Shown piece by piece: positions 34,206 through 41,882 of a stretch of DNA of 58,643 bases. The notes below the pieces were generated by a model. It was not told the origin of the DNA. It saw only the letters and a program-made list of their open reading frames with translations, and ran no database searches. This stretch comes from Rhodoferax sp. OV413. Its GTDB lineage: Bacteria > Pseudomonadota > Gammaproteobacteria > Pseudomonadales > Pseudohongiellaceae. Each line of letters opens with the position of its first letter. Positions within the stretch are counted from its first letter, which is position 1. The stretch lies in the NCBI GenBank assembly GCA_943330915.2, contig CALQJO020000010.1, forward strand, positions 1-58,643, read 5' to 3'. A program made the position numbers and the translations under genes.

Positions 34206-34984
34206 ATTTTTTCCTGCAGAAAATCGGAAACAAGCCGGTAAAAGGTATCTGGCTTTTCAGCGTGCAGCCAATGGCCGGTCTGGGTGATAGTTTTCAAAGT
34301 AGCGTATGGAAACAGTCGCAAGACCTGCTCCTTGTGCGCTGGCAGAATGTAGTCTGACAGCTCACCGCGCACAAACAGCACCTTACCCGGATAGGCGCTG
34401 TTTGCAATTGGGGCATTTCGCAGATCAGCGTAAGACGCCTTCAGAACCGGCAGATTGATTCGCCAATAAAATCCGCCGGATTCCTGCCGCAGCAGATTGC
34501 TCAGCAGAAACTGCCGCACAACTTCATCATCAACATAGTGCGACAGTTGCAAGTCAGCGTCCGTGCGACTGGCCAGCGATGATGGCTCCAGCGCGCATAA
34601 ACCTTCAAAAATTTCATCATGCTCGCCGCGATTTCCACCGTATTGAACGGGTGCCACGTCGGCAACCACCAGCCGCAGCATGCGCTGCGGGTGTTTCAAA
34701 GCAAACTGCATGGCCGCTTTGCCGCCCATTGAGTGCCCGAGTATGTGCGCTTTATCGATGCCCCGGTCATTCATGAACTCAAGGATATCGTCGGCCATCA
34801 CCTGATAATTCATGTCATCACTGTGCGGCGATGCACCATGGTTGCGCATATCCAACGCAAGCACTGCAAAGTGTTCTGACAGCTTTCGCGCATGCCATGT
34901 CCAATTTTGCAGGCTGCCGAACAGACCGTGCAAAATCAGCAAGGGCTCACCGGCTGTGGAATACTGCTTGTAGTTGAGCTTCAT
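34202..34984 (-). CDS. Alpha/beta hydrolase, YbfF-like esterase
   Basis: 260 residues. LILHGLFGSLQNW gives the oxyanion turn, the nucleophile Ser is in ILGHSMGGKAAMQ, the acid follows VRGELSDYI, and the His is in QTGHWLHAEKP. It matches the YbfF-type acyl-CoA/lipid esterases in length and in the HGLFGS motif. I start at ATG 34984 (AGGG upstream, and the family starts here); a GTG at 35005 overlapping the bcp stop is in frame. Its stop overlaps the pdxJ start. Substrate unknown. Confidence 0.85.
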   Translation of the reverse strand: MKLNYKQYSTAGEPLLILHGLFGSLQNWTWHARKLSEHFAVLALDMRNHGASPHSDDMNYQVMADDILEFMNDRGIDKAHILGHSMGGKAAMQFALKHPQRMLRLVVADVAPVQYGGNRGEHDEIFEGLCALEPSSLASRTDADLQLSHYVDDEVVRQFLLSNLLRQESGGFYWRINLPVLKASYADLRNAPIANSAYPGKVLFVRGELSDYILPAHKEQVLRLFPYATLKTITQTGHWLHAEKPDTFYRLVSDFLQEKI

Positions 34985-35001
34985 CACTGGCCCTGGCCAA
35001 G

Positions 35002-35478
35002 TCACGCACTGATGTTTGCAGAGATCCAGCTCAACACATCGTCATGATGTGTTTTGGTTTTGACATCATCCATCACGTGCCGCAAGGTGCCGCCTGCATC
35101 AATGATATAAGTCTGTCGGAATACGCCCATGTATTCGCGGCCCATGAATTTTTTCAGGCCCCAGGCACCATAGCGTTCAGCAACCGCATGGTCTTCGTCA
35201 GACAGTAGGGTGAAATTTAGCGCTTCCTTTTCAACAAATTTTTGTAGTTTTTTAACCGGATCGGGGCTCACTCCCAGCACCACAATTCCGAGCCGGTCAA
35301 GTTCGGCCTTGCTGTCCCTAAGGCTGCAGGCCTGCACAGTACAGCCGGGGGTCATGGCTTTGGGGTAGAAATAAAGCACGACAATTTTGCCTTTCAATCC
35401 ATCCAAAGACACAAGCTCATCTTGCTGATTGCGCAGTGAAAACGGCGGGGCGCTGATACCAATTGTGGGTAATGACAT
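35002..35478 (-). CDS. bcp: Thiol peroxidase Bcp (PrxQ)
   Basis: 158-residue cytoplasmic peroxiredoxin using thioredoxin. Peroxidatic and resolving cysteines are five residues apart in MTPGCTVQACSLRD, the Bcp/PrxQ signature. KKFMGREYMGVFRQTYIID is also typical (core GREYMGVFR). A strong AAAGGAG site precedes the ATG. It heads an apparent minus-strand operon with the esterase, pdxJ and the MFS transporter. It is the third peroxiredoxin of the window and, unlike the Bcp-like one at 11.5 kb, has no signal peptide. Confidence 0.95.
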   Translation of the reverse strand: MSLPTIGISAPPFSLRNQQDELVSLDGLKGKIVVLYFYPKAMTPGCTVQACSLRDSKAELDRLGIVVLGVSPDPVKKLQKFVEKEALNFTLLSDEDHAVAERYGAWGLKKFMGREYMGVFRQTYIIDAGGTLRHVMDDVKTKTHHDDVLSWISANISA

Positions 35479-35504
35479 AGTTGGGCTCCTTTAAATGCCG
35501 CCTC

Positions 35505-35510
35505 ATTATA
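35505..35510 (-). promoter_or_regulatory. Candidate -10 of the bcp promoter
   Basis: A perfect TATAAT on the minus strand, 27 bp before the bcp start. No good -35 hexamer is seen at 16-18 bp, so activator dependence is possible. Confidence 0.35.
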
Positions 35511-35637
35511 GTAATTGTTCAGTGTACTTCATATGTTTTGTATGATCTGAGCCAACTCCAATTGCAAAGCTTGCGAGCATGATGAGTGAAAGCAGTAATG
35601 AAATTGAACGCAGGAATATGCCCTTGGAGACGCATCC

Positions 35638-36393
35638 GTGAACACGCCATACAAATCGATTGTTGTATTAACCGGCGCAGGGATTTCCGCGGAATCAGGC
35701 ATTCAGACTTTCAGGGCAGCAGACGGTCTCTGGGAGAATCACCGCATCGAGGATATCGCGACCCCCGAAGGCTTTCAAAAAAATCCCGTGGCAGTGCATG
35801 ATTTCTATAATCAACGCAGACGTCATCTGCTGCAGACTGAGATAAAACCCAACAGCGCCCACTCTGCTTTAGCAAAACTAGAACATGAACTTGAGTCATA
35901 CCCTGACACACGTTACCTGCTGGTGACACAAAACATCGACAATCTGCATGAACGCGCCGGCAGCAAAAAGCTGATCCATATGCATGGCGAACTGCTAAAA
36001 ATGCGCTGCTGTGTCACGGGTCTGATTTTTGAGATACAGCAAGATTTGACACTTGAGCAATGCTGCCGCTGCTGCAGACAGCCAGGCAACCTGCGCCCGC
36101 ACGTCGTGTGGTTTGGCGAAATGCCGCTCGGTATGCATGAAATTGAGCAATCGCTGATGAGTTGCGATCTGTTTGTTGCGATAGGAACATCGGGAAATGT
36201 GTACCCGGCCGCGGGCTTTAATCAGACTGCTCGGCACTACGGCGCACATACACTAGAACTGAACCTTGAATCGACCGGGTCAACTTTTGACGAGCATCGC
36301 TACGGGCGGGCCAGTGAGACCACCCCCTCACTGATCACTGAAATTCTCAGGAATTTGTCCCAAATTCAGGCTTTCAATGACAATTATCGATAA
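35638..36393 (+). CDS. cobB: NAD-dependent protein deacylase, CobB sirtuin
   Basis: 251-residue class III sirtuin that removes acyl groups from lysines using NAD, in the cytoplasm. NAD site: [16 protein letters not shown]. Active site: [12 protein letters not shown] and His116 in IHMHGEL. Tyr57 and Arg60 ([10 protein letters not shown]) form the YxxR pair that binds succinyl and malonyl groups in SIRT5 and CobB, so desuccinylase activity is likely. As in E. coli CobB, the Zn-ribbon cysteines are partly reshuffled (RCCVTG and QCCRCC). The start is GTG with GGAG 8 bp upstream. Confidence 0.92.
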   Translation: MNTPYKSIVVLTGAGISAESGIQTFRAADGLWENHRIEDIATPEGFQKNPVAVHDFYNQRRRHLLQTEIKPNSAHSALAKLEHELESYPDTRYLLVTQNIDNLHERAGSKKLIHMHGELLKMRCCVTGLIFEIQQDLTLEQCCRCCRQPGNLRPHVVWFGEMPLGMHEIEQSLMSCDLFVAIGTSGNVYPAAGFNQTARHYGAHTLELNLESTGSTFDEHRYGRASETTPSLITEILRNLSQIQAFNDNYR

Positions 36394-36410
36394 ATAGCAA
36401 TCGCTCGCCG

Positions 36411-36440
36411 TTGACTGTCTAACGGCAACCCGAGTATTCT
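36411..36440 (+). promoter_or_regulatory. Candidate promoter of TonB receptor B
   Basis: TTGACT (36411-36416), 18 bp, TATTCT (36435-36440). It would start transcription near 36447 and leave a leader of about 225 nt before the receptor ATG. Confidence 0.4.
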
Positions 36441-36446
36441 CGCGGG

Positions 36447-36672
36447 CGTGCATGAGGGTATTACCGGAAGTTGGAGTCCCGGTAACAGCAAAAAAATTAA
36501 GTCAGGCTGAGTATGAGCCGGTTTTATGACAGCCGTATGTCTTTGTAAGTGCTTGCTGTCTTTTTTGTTTGTTGCGCTTTGACTTTCCTCTCTTCCAGTA
36601 TCAAGCCCTGCAGATGCGTTAACCCATTAGAGATGTAACCTAAAAAAAAGTTCCCTTAAGGAGGGTACGTGG
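36447..36672 (+). promoter_or_regulatory. Long, apparently structured leader of TonB receptor B
   Basis: Three elements stand out. TTACCGG (36461-36467) and CCGGTAA (36479-36485) form a perfect 7 bp hairpin with an 11-base loop. GGCT/AGCC around 36505-36519 can form a short hairpin. GACAGC (36528-36533) pairs with GCTGTC (36555-36560), which is followed by six T residues: a terminator-like hairpin about 110 nt before the ATG. The AGGG-hairpin-CAG and AAGTCAGG order is faintly like a cobalamin riboswitch, but the core CCCCGCAACTG box is missing, so I do not name it. Confidence 0.35.
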
Positions 36673-39579
36673 ATGTATAGACATTCCAGCTTGGCAAAAG
36701 CAGTTCGACTGGCCATTATCGGCGGTAGCGCAGGCGCAGCCGGTATGGCAGTTTCAATGCCTTCGTTTGCGCAGGACACGCCGGAGATCGAGGAAGTAAT
36801 CGTAACGGGCTCATTGATTGCGCGTCGTGACGCCATCGCCGAAAGCCCGATTCTGACGGTTGACCAGGGCGCGCTCCTGGAAAGCGGTTACACCACCATC
36901 GAGCAATACCTGAACACACTGCCACAGGTAACCCCAGGCCTGAGCTCTCAGTCCAACAACCCCAGCGGCAATGGTCGTGCGGTAATTGACCTGCGTGGCC
37001 TGGGTTCCGGTCGCAACCTGGTATTGATGGATGGCCGTCGTGCCATGGGCTCGACCAGCGCCGGCACTGTGGACATCAACACCATCCCTTCCGCGCTGAT
37101 CGAGCGCGTGGAAATCATCACCGGTGGCGCAGGTGCGACCTACGGTCCTGATGCGGTATCCGGTGTTGTTAACTTCATCATGAAGAAAGACTTCGAAGGC
37201 ATCGCCATCAACAGCCAATACCGTGAAACCGCTCAGGGCGATGGCGTGGAGTGGAGTTCAGACATTACTTTGGGCGGCACGTTTATGGAAGGTCGCGGCA
37301 GCGCGGTATTCAACGGCAGCTTTTTCACACGTGATGCGATGTATAAAGACACTCGCTCATTCTCAGCCCAGGCTGACGGTGCGACGTCCTCCTTCCCAAA
37401 TGGCTCGTGGACACCTGGTGCTGCCACACCCAGCCAAGCGGCAGTAGACGCAATATTCGGACCCGATAAATGTAATGCTAACGGCGGAGCGGCAGGTTTT
37501 GGTTTTAACCCGGATGGCAGCCTGTTCTGTACCGGTGTCCAGGGCAACTCCACTCGAAATGCGGTTGGATACACTGGCCCGCAAAGCGATATCGCCACAC
37601 GATTCTACCCTGACTTTTTCTCTTACAACTTTGAACCTGCCAACATTCTGGTGCTACCAATGGAGCGCTGGAACATGTACTCCAGCTTCGAAGTGGATAT
37701 CAGTGAACACTTCCAGCCCTATGGCCGTTTCACATTCACCAACTACAACGCACTGCAAGAACTGGCACCAACACCCACAGCTGGCACAACCGGCTTTACC
37801 GTACCGGTCACCAACCCCTTCCTGACACCACAAATCAGGACCTTGTTGGCCAGTCGCGCAGCACCAACAGCTCCATTTGCGTTTGCAAAACGCTTTAACG
37901 CGCTGGGCGGCCGTACCGGTTTTAACACGCACGATGTGATGCAGGTCACCACGGGAACACGTGGTCTGATCACCGGCTCATGGAACTACGACGTGTATGC
38001 AAGTTACGGTCGTTCAACCCTGAACGAAGTGCAGGGTGGCAACGTCCGTCGTGACCGCACACAGGCGCTGTTAGACGCGGCTGATGGCGGCCGATCACAG
38101 TGTGAAGGCGGACTCAACCTGTTCGGTGGTGCAGCAATCAGCAGCGCGTGTCAGGCACGTATCAGCCTGGAAGCTAAAAACCTGACAACCATTGAGCAGG
38201 AGATCATTGAAGGCACGGTATCCGGCAACCTGTTTGAAGTGCCGGCAGGCATGGTACAGGCTGCATTTGGTCTCAGCGCACGTAACCTGAATTTTGATTT
38301 TAAACCAGACGGCGGTCTGCAGCCCGGACTGGTCGCAGGTTTCAATGAGCAATTGCCTGTCAACGGCGCCCTGGAATTCAAGGACATTTTCAGTGAAGTC
38401 ATTGTTCCCTTGTTGAACGATCTTCCATTGGTAGACTCTCTGTCATTTACCGGCGGATACCGCGTCACTGACAACAAGCGATCAGGCTCAGCTGAAACTT
38501 GGAAATCCACTCTGGATTGGAATGTCAATGACATGGTGCGAGCGCGTGGTGGCTTCCAGCACTCAGTCCGTACGCCAAGTATTGGCGAGCTGTTTAATCC
38601 ACAGCTAAACAACTTCCCGACATTTACAAACCAGGACCCTTGCAATACAACTGGCCCAATCGTCGCAACTTACCGCGGAGGCCCGAATGGTGCCCAAGTA
38701 ACCGCGCTGTGTAATGCACAGTCTGTCGTGGCAGGTACTGCCACTTATTTCCAGCCCGCAGCGCAGGCGACGGGTATCACCGGTGGTAACCCTGACCTGA
38801 TGCCAGAAACAGCAGACTCGTTCACCGTAGGCGCAGTCATCAATGGATTTGATCACAGACTGTTGGAGCGCAGCACGTTCACCGTGGACTACTGGTCAAT
38901 TGAACTTGAGGACGTAATAAGCTCGGTAGGTGCATCGACTATCGTTCAGCGATGCTTCAACCGCGACAATGCCAACCCAACTTATAGCCCAACCAACCAG
39001 TGGTGCCAATTGTTTGTGCGCGAACCAACCAATGGTGGCGTAATCAACCTGAAGCAGTTATCACGCAACCAATCATTCAGAAACGTCAGTGGCGTAGACT
39101 TCAGCGGCAATGTTGGTATGGACCTGCCCAACGAGTTGGGTTCTGTTGACGTTTCCATGGTATCAACATGGCTTGAGAAGGATGAGTCACAGACAACGAT
39201 CGTTGATCCCATCAACGACTTTGCGGGTACTATCGGTAGCGGCGGTTCCACTCCAGAATGGCGCCATACTGTTACACCAACCTGGTCACGTGGTCCTGCG
39301 CAAGCACAAATTACTGCTCGGTTTATTGACGAAATGGTTCATGCCAACACAGTCACTGGTGGCTCGCCACTCACCAATACTGGTGCGAAAGCGACTTGGT
39401 ACTACGATCTGACCGGTCGATATGAAATCATGGAAGGCGTCACAATTCGTGGTGGTGTTAACAACGTAACCGACCAGTTGCCACGTCTGTACAGCCCGAA
39501 CGTACAGGCCAACACAGATCCATCTATGTATGACGTACTGGGTCGTCGTTACTTCGTAGGTTTCGACTTACGCTTCTGA
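36673..39579 (+). CDS. Large TonB-dependent receptor B
   Basis: 968 residues, outer membrane. Signal peptide ending near MPSFA-QD, then a TonB-box-like IEEVIVTGSLIARRD, a plug with IDLRGLGSGRNLVLMDGRR and VEIITGGAGATYGPDAVSGVV (cores LRGLG, GPDAVSGV), and a long barrel ending in YFVGFDLRF with the terminal Phe needed for insertion. The VTGSxIxR start and size fit the large receptors of oligotrophic gammaproteobacteria and Caulobacter used for glycans, lipids or other large substrates; the ligand is unknown. GGAGG lies 8 bp before the ATG. A strong terminator follows. Confidence 0.92.
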   Translation: MYRHSSLAKAVRLAIIGGSAGAAGMAVSMPSFAQDTPEIEEVIVTGSLIARRDAIAESPILTVDQGALLESGYTTIEQYLNTLPQVTPGLSSQSNNPSGNGRAVIDLRGLGSGRNLVLMDGRRAMGSTSAGTVDINTIPSALIERVEIITGGAGATYGPDAVSGVVNFIMKKDFEGIAINSQYRETAQGDGVEWSSDITLGGTFMEGRGSAVFNGSFFTRDAMYKDTRSFSAQADGATSSFPNGSWTPGAATPSQAAVDAIFGPDKCNANGGAAGFGFNPDGSLFCTGVQGNSTRNAVGYTGPQSDIATRFYPDFFSYNFEPANILVLPMERWNMYSSFEVDISEHFQPYGRFTFTNYNALQELAPTPTAGTTGFTVPVTNPFLTPQIRTLLASRAAPTAPFAFAKRFNALGGRTGFNTHDVMQVTTGTRGLITGSWNYDVYASYGRSTLNEVQGGNVRRDRTQALLDAADGGRSQCEGGLNLFGGAAISSACQARISLEAKNLTTIEQEIIEGTVSGNLFEVPAGMVQAAFGLSARNLNFDFKPDGGLQPGLVAGFNEQLPVNGALEFKDIFSEVIVPLLNDLPLVDSLSFTGGYRVTDNKRSGSAETWKSTLDWNVNDMVRARGGFQHSVRTPSIGELFNPQLNNFPTFTNQDPCNTTGPIVATYRGGPNGAQVTALCNAQSVVAGTATYFQPAAQATGITGGNPDLMPETADSFTVGAVINGFDHRLLERSTFTVDYWSIELEDVISSVGASTIVQRCFNRDNANPTYSPTNQWCQLFVREPTNGGVINLKQLSRNQSFRNVSGVDFSGNVGMDLPNELGSVDVSMVSTWLEKDESQTTIVDPINDFAGTIGSGGSTPEWRHTVTPTWSRGPAQAQITARFIDEMVHANTVTGGSPLTNTGAKATWYYDLTGRYEIMEGVTIRGGVNNVTDQLPRLYSPNVQANTDPSMYDVLGRRYFVGFDLRF

Positions 39580-39616
39580 TCACCGGGTCAGGTGTAACCT
39601 GACCGGTAGTCATATT

Positions 39617-39652
39617 AAAAGGGTGGTGCAGCGTTTGCTGCACCACCCTTTT
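39617..39652 (+). terminator. Rho-independent terminator of TonB receptor B
   Basis: A perfect 16 bp stem: AAAAGGGTGGTGCAGC (39617-39632), loop GTTT, then its complement (39637-39652) ending in T residues. The A-tract on the left makes it work for either strand, which suits the convergent thioesterase gene. Confidence 0.9.
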
Positions 39653-39753
39653 TAAATTCAACGATCAGCCGTTCTTTTCTTCTGTGTTGATCTTTACTTA
39701 AAGCGCCTCTGACACTCCTGCCAAATAGTCGCCTAATTTTCTGGCATCAGACA

Positions 39754-40152
39754 TCAGGACAACAATTGCTCAAGCTCCGCAGGAAACCACGGACGCCCGC
39801 GCTCGTTAACAGCGGTGGTAACAATCAACGCCTTAAGCATCACCCTGCGACTGCCTTCATGAATGATCTGTTGCTGAAATCCCAGCCGAATCGCAGATAT
39901 CCGCACGGGCTCAACACTGACATCAAACACATCTCCACTGCGCAGCGACAGTAAATAATCCAACTCCGCACGCACCACAACCACAATAGTGCCGCGACGC
40001 GTCAGATCAGCAAAATCCAGACCTTTATGCTTCAGAAACTCATGCCGAGCATGCTCCAGATAGTTCTGATACACCGAATTGTTAACCACGCCCTGCATGT
40101 CACATTCGTAATCACGCACCGCCATACGACATTGAAAAACCTTGTCAATCAT
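39754..40152 (-). CDS. Hotdog-fold acyl-CoA thioesterase (YbgC/4HBT type)
   Basis: 132 residues. The 4HBT active-site block VRDYECDMQGVVNNSVYQNYL contains the catalytic Asp (in CDMQGVVNN) and the Tyr and Glu/Arg that follow (EHARHEFL). ATG 40152 has GAGGTG just upstream; four extra N-terminal residues are possible. It overlaps the end of the sulfotransferase gene by 8 bp, so the two are translated together. The protein may hydrolyse an acyl-CoA linked to whatever the sulfotransferase modifies; the substrate is unknown. Confidence 0.85.
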   Translation of the reverse strand: MIDKVFQCRMAVRDYECDMQGVVNNSVYQNYLEHARHEFLKHKGLDFADLTRRGTIVVVVRAELDYLLSLRSGDVFDVSVEPVRISAIRLGFQQQIIHEGSRRVMLKALIVTTAVNERGRPWFPAELEQLLS

Positions 40153-41755
40153 GTTGCACCTCAAACGGCCAGATGCTATCCGGCTGAAGACCTTTACCTA
40201 GCAGAGCCTGGCTGAAAGGCTGTAATTGCACTTCAAAATTTTTGTGCGCAAAAAGAGCGCGTGAATGCACACCTTCCCTGACCTGATTGGCACTGGCGGA
40301 CAATACCGCACGAGACCTGGACTTCAAATCCATTACTTGCTCACTCCACTGCAGATCACAATACTCAAACAGCCGTCGACTTTCCTGCTCAGTGTTCTGC
40401 ATCAGCGCCTCGTACGACACATGACAGATTCGCCCCGGATACAAGCGCTGCCAAGTACACATGACCCGATGATACAACCCATAAAAATGTGCGATTTCCG
40501 GCAGTGAGTAAGACCACGTAGCTGACGCCGCAAACTGATGTTTAAAGGCACCCAGACACGCATCAAGCGGGTGCTTGTAGACATGAATAACACGCGCGTT
40601 CTTAAACGCTCTCAGGACTATGTCGAGGAACAAAAAATTGTACGGATTCTTGTCACTGAAGCTTCCGCCAGGACATCTGCTACGGGCACGATTTATGTAA
40701 CTCTCAGCAAAACCGCCTGACGTTGCCGACAACATTGCCAGAGACGGCACATCAAAGGGTAACGGCAAGGGATCAATACCCAACGCCCGCTGCAGCAACA
40801 CTTCAATATCGCGCAACTCACCGAGCGCTTGTACAGCTCCAGAGTTACTGATCATTTGTTCTACCAAGGTAGAGCCGCTACGCGGCAGCCCAACAATAAA
40901 GATCGGGCTTTCCTCTGCATTTCCACTGGCATCATTGCCGTGTCCTGCGTACGCATCTGCACCGGTAGAGGCAAACTGCTGAGCATTATCTAACAAAGCG
41001 GATACCAGTTTCTCCCATCTGTCACGATGATATGGCTGCATCAATCTTCTGATTTTATTGGCATTTTCCCAGGACAAAAAAGCATCGGTGTAGGCCGCCT
41101 TACTCTGCTGTAGTTGTCCAAGCACCTGCCAAAGATACACTTTCTCCGTATCAGCGAGACTGGCGCCGCGCAGCAGATCGATCACTTTCTTTTCATCCAC
41201 AGCGTCAGGATCAAGATCAGCAAGTGACCACCAGGCACGTCCATAGTCAGGATACCAGTCCAACAGTAGTCTAAACGCTGCTATCGCCTCACTACGACGA
41301 CCAAGCACAGATAACGCAACACCACGCATATACAGCGCATTAAGCATTTTAGGCTGATTTTTTAATAAACGTTCATAAAAGAACAGTGCCAGCTGCCACT
41401 CATCGATGGAAGCAGCAGCTACCGCCATCATGTCTTCAGCCCACTCATTGGGTTTAACATGTTGACGCTGCTGTTCCAGTAACAACATGATCTGCTGATG
41501 ATCGGCAAATGGAATCAATGTACGGGCATATTGAGCGCGCGCAAACTCATCATCAGGGTTCAGATCGTAAGCAGATGCAGCGTGTTCTATGGCAGCCTGA
41601 AAACGACCCTGTTGACGATACGCTTCACTCAGAGAAAGATGCGCAGGCAAACAATCGGCATGATCCCGGCATAACTGCTCACCCCATGCCACAGCCTCCT
41701 GCAGTTTGCGCTCGGCAATCAACCGGTCAAGGTCTTGCAGATGTTGGTCCAGCAT
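40145..41755 (-). CDS. TPR-sulfotransferase family protein
   Basis: 536 residues. The first 250 form TPR-type helical pairs (for example AHLSLSEAYRQQGRFQAA and ALYMRGVALSVLGRRSEA). From about residue 280 comes a sulfotransferase domain: the PAPS 5'-phosphosulfate loop FIVGLPRSGSTLVEQM and a 3'-phosphate region VIHVYKHPLDACLGAF. No signal peptide. It should transfer sulfate from PAPS to a hydroxyl of an unidentified acceptor in the cytoplasm. TPR-sulfotransferases are often found beside TonB receptors in marine bacteria, as here. Overlaps the thioesterase; 127 bp after receptor C. Confidence 0.85.
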   Translation of the reverse strand: MLDQHLQDLDRLIAERKLQEAVAWGEQLCRDHADCLPAHLSLSEAYRQQGRFQAAIEHAASAYDLNPDDEFARAQYARTLIPFADHQQIMLLLEQQRQHVKPNEWAEDMMAVAAASIDEWQLALFFYERLLKNQPKMLNALYMRGVALSVLGRRSEAIAAFRLLLDWYPDYGRAWWSLADLDPDAVDEKKVIDLLRGASLADTEKVYLWQVLGQLQQSKAAYTDAFLSWENANKIRRLMQPYHRDRWEKLVSALLDNAQQFASTGADAYAGHGNDASGNAEESPIFIVGLPRSGSTLVEQMISNSGAVQALGELRDIEVLLQRALGIDPLPLPFDVPSLAMLSATSGGFAESYINRARSRCPGGSFSDKNPYNFLFLDIVLRAFKNARVIHVYKHPLDACLGAFKHQFAASATWSYSLPEIAHFYGLYHRVMCTWQRLYPGRICHVSYEALMQNTEQESRRLFEYCDLQWSEQVMDLKSRSRAVLSASANQVREGVHSRALFAHKNFEVQLQPFSQALLGKGLQPDSIWPFEVQHD

Positions 41756-41830
41756 AATCAGTCAATCCATTGTTGAATTTCTAAAGTAGCGGGCATCACA
41801 CCATAACCGGTTGATCACGCGCAAATAAAA

Positions 41831-41856
41831 AAGGGTGAAGCCTGCGCTTCACCCTT
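41831..41856 (-). terminator. Rho-independent terminator of TonB receptor C
   Basis: Perfect 11 bp stem AAGGGTGAAGC (41831-41841), loop CTGC, complement (41846-41856); on the minus strand it is followed by T residues. It separates receptor C from the sulfotransferase. Its stem resembles the receptor B terminator (AAAAGGGTG start). Confidence 0.85.
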
Positions 41857-41882
41857 TTGTTAACCATTCAGCTCACCAAAAA

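Noticed and set aside
35479..35557. Inverted repeat AGTTGGGCTC / GAGCCAACT across the bcp-cobB spacer, able to pair with the bcp ribosome site
   Set aside because: The distal arm lies upstream of the TATAAT -10 for bcp, so it would not be in the bcp mRNA; the pairing also has a bulge. Probably chance.
36447..36560. Calling the receptor B leader a cobalamin riboswitch
   Set aside because: AGGG-hairpin and AAGTCAGG fragments are similar, but the CCCCGCAACTG core and GCCACTG box are absent, so the name is not supported.
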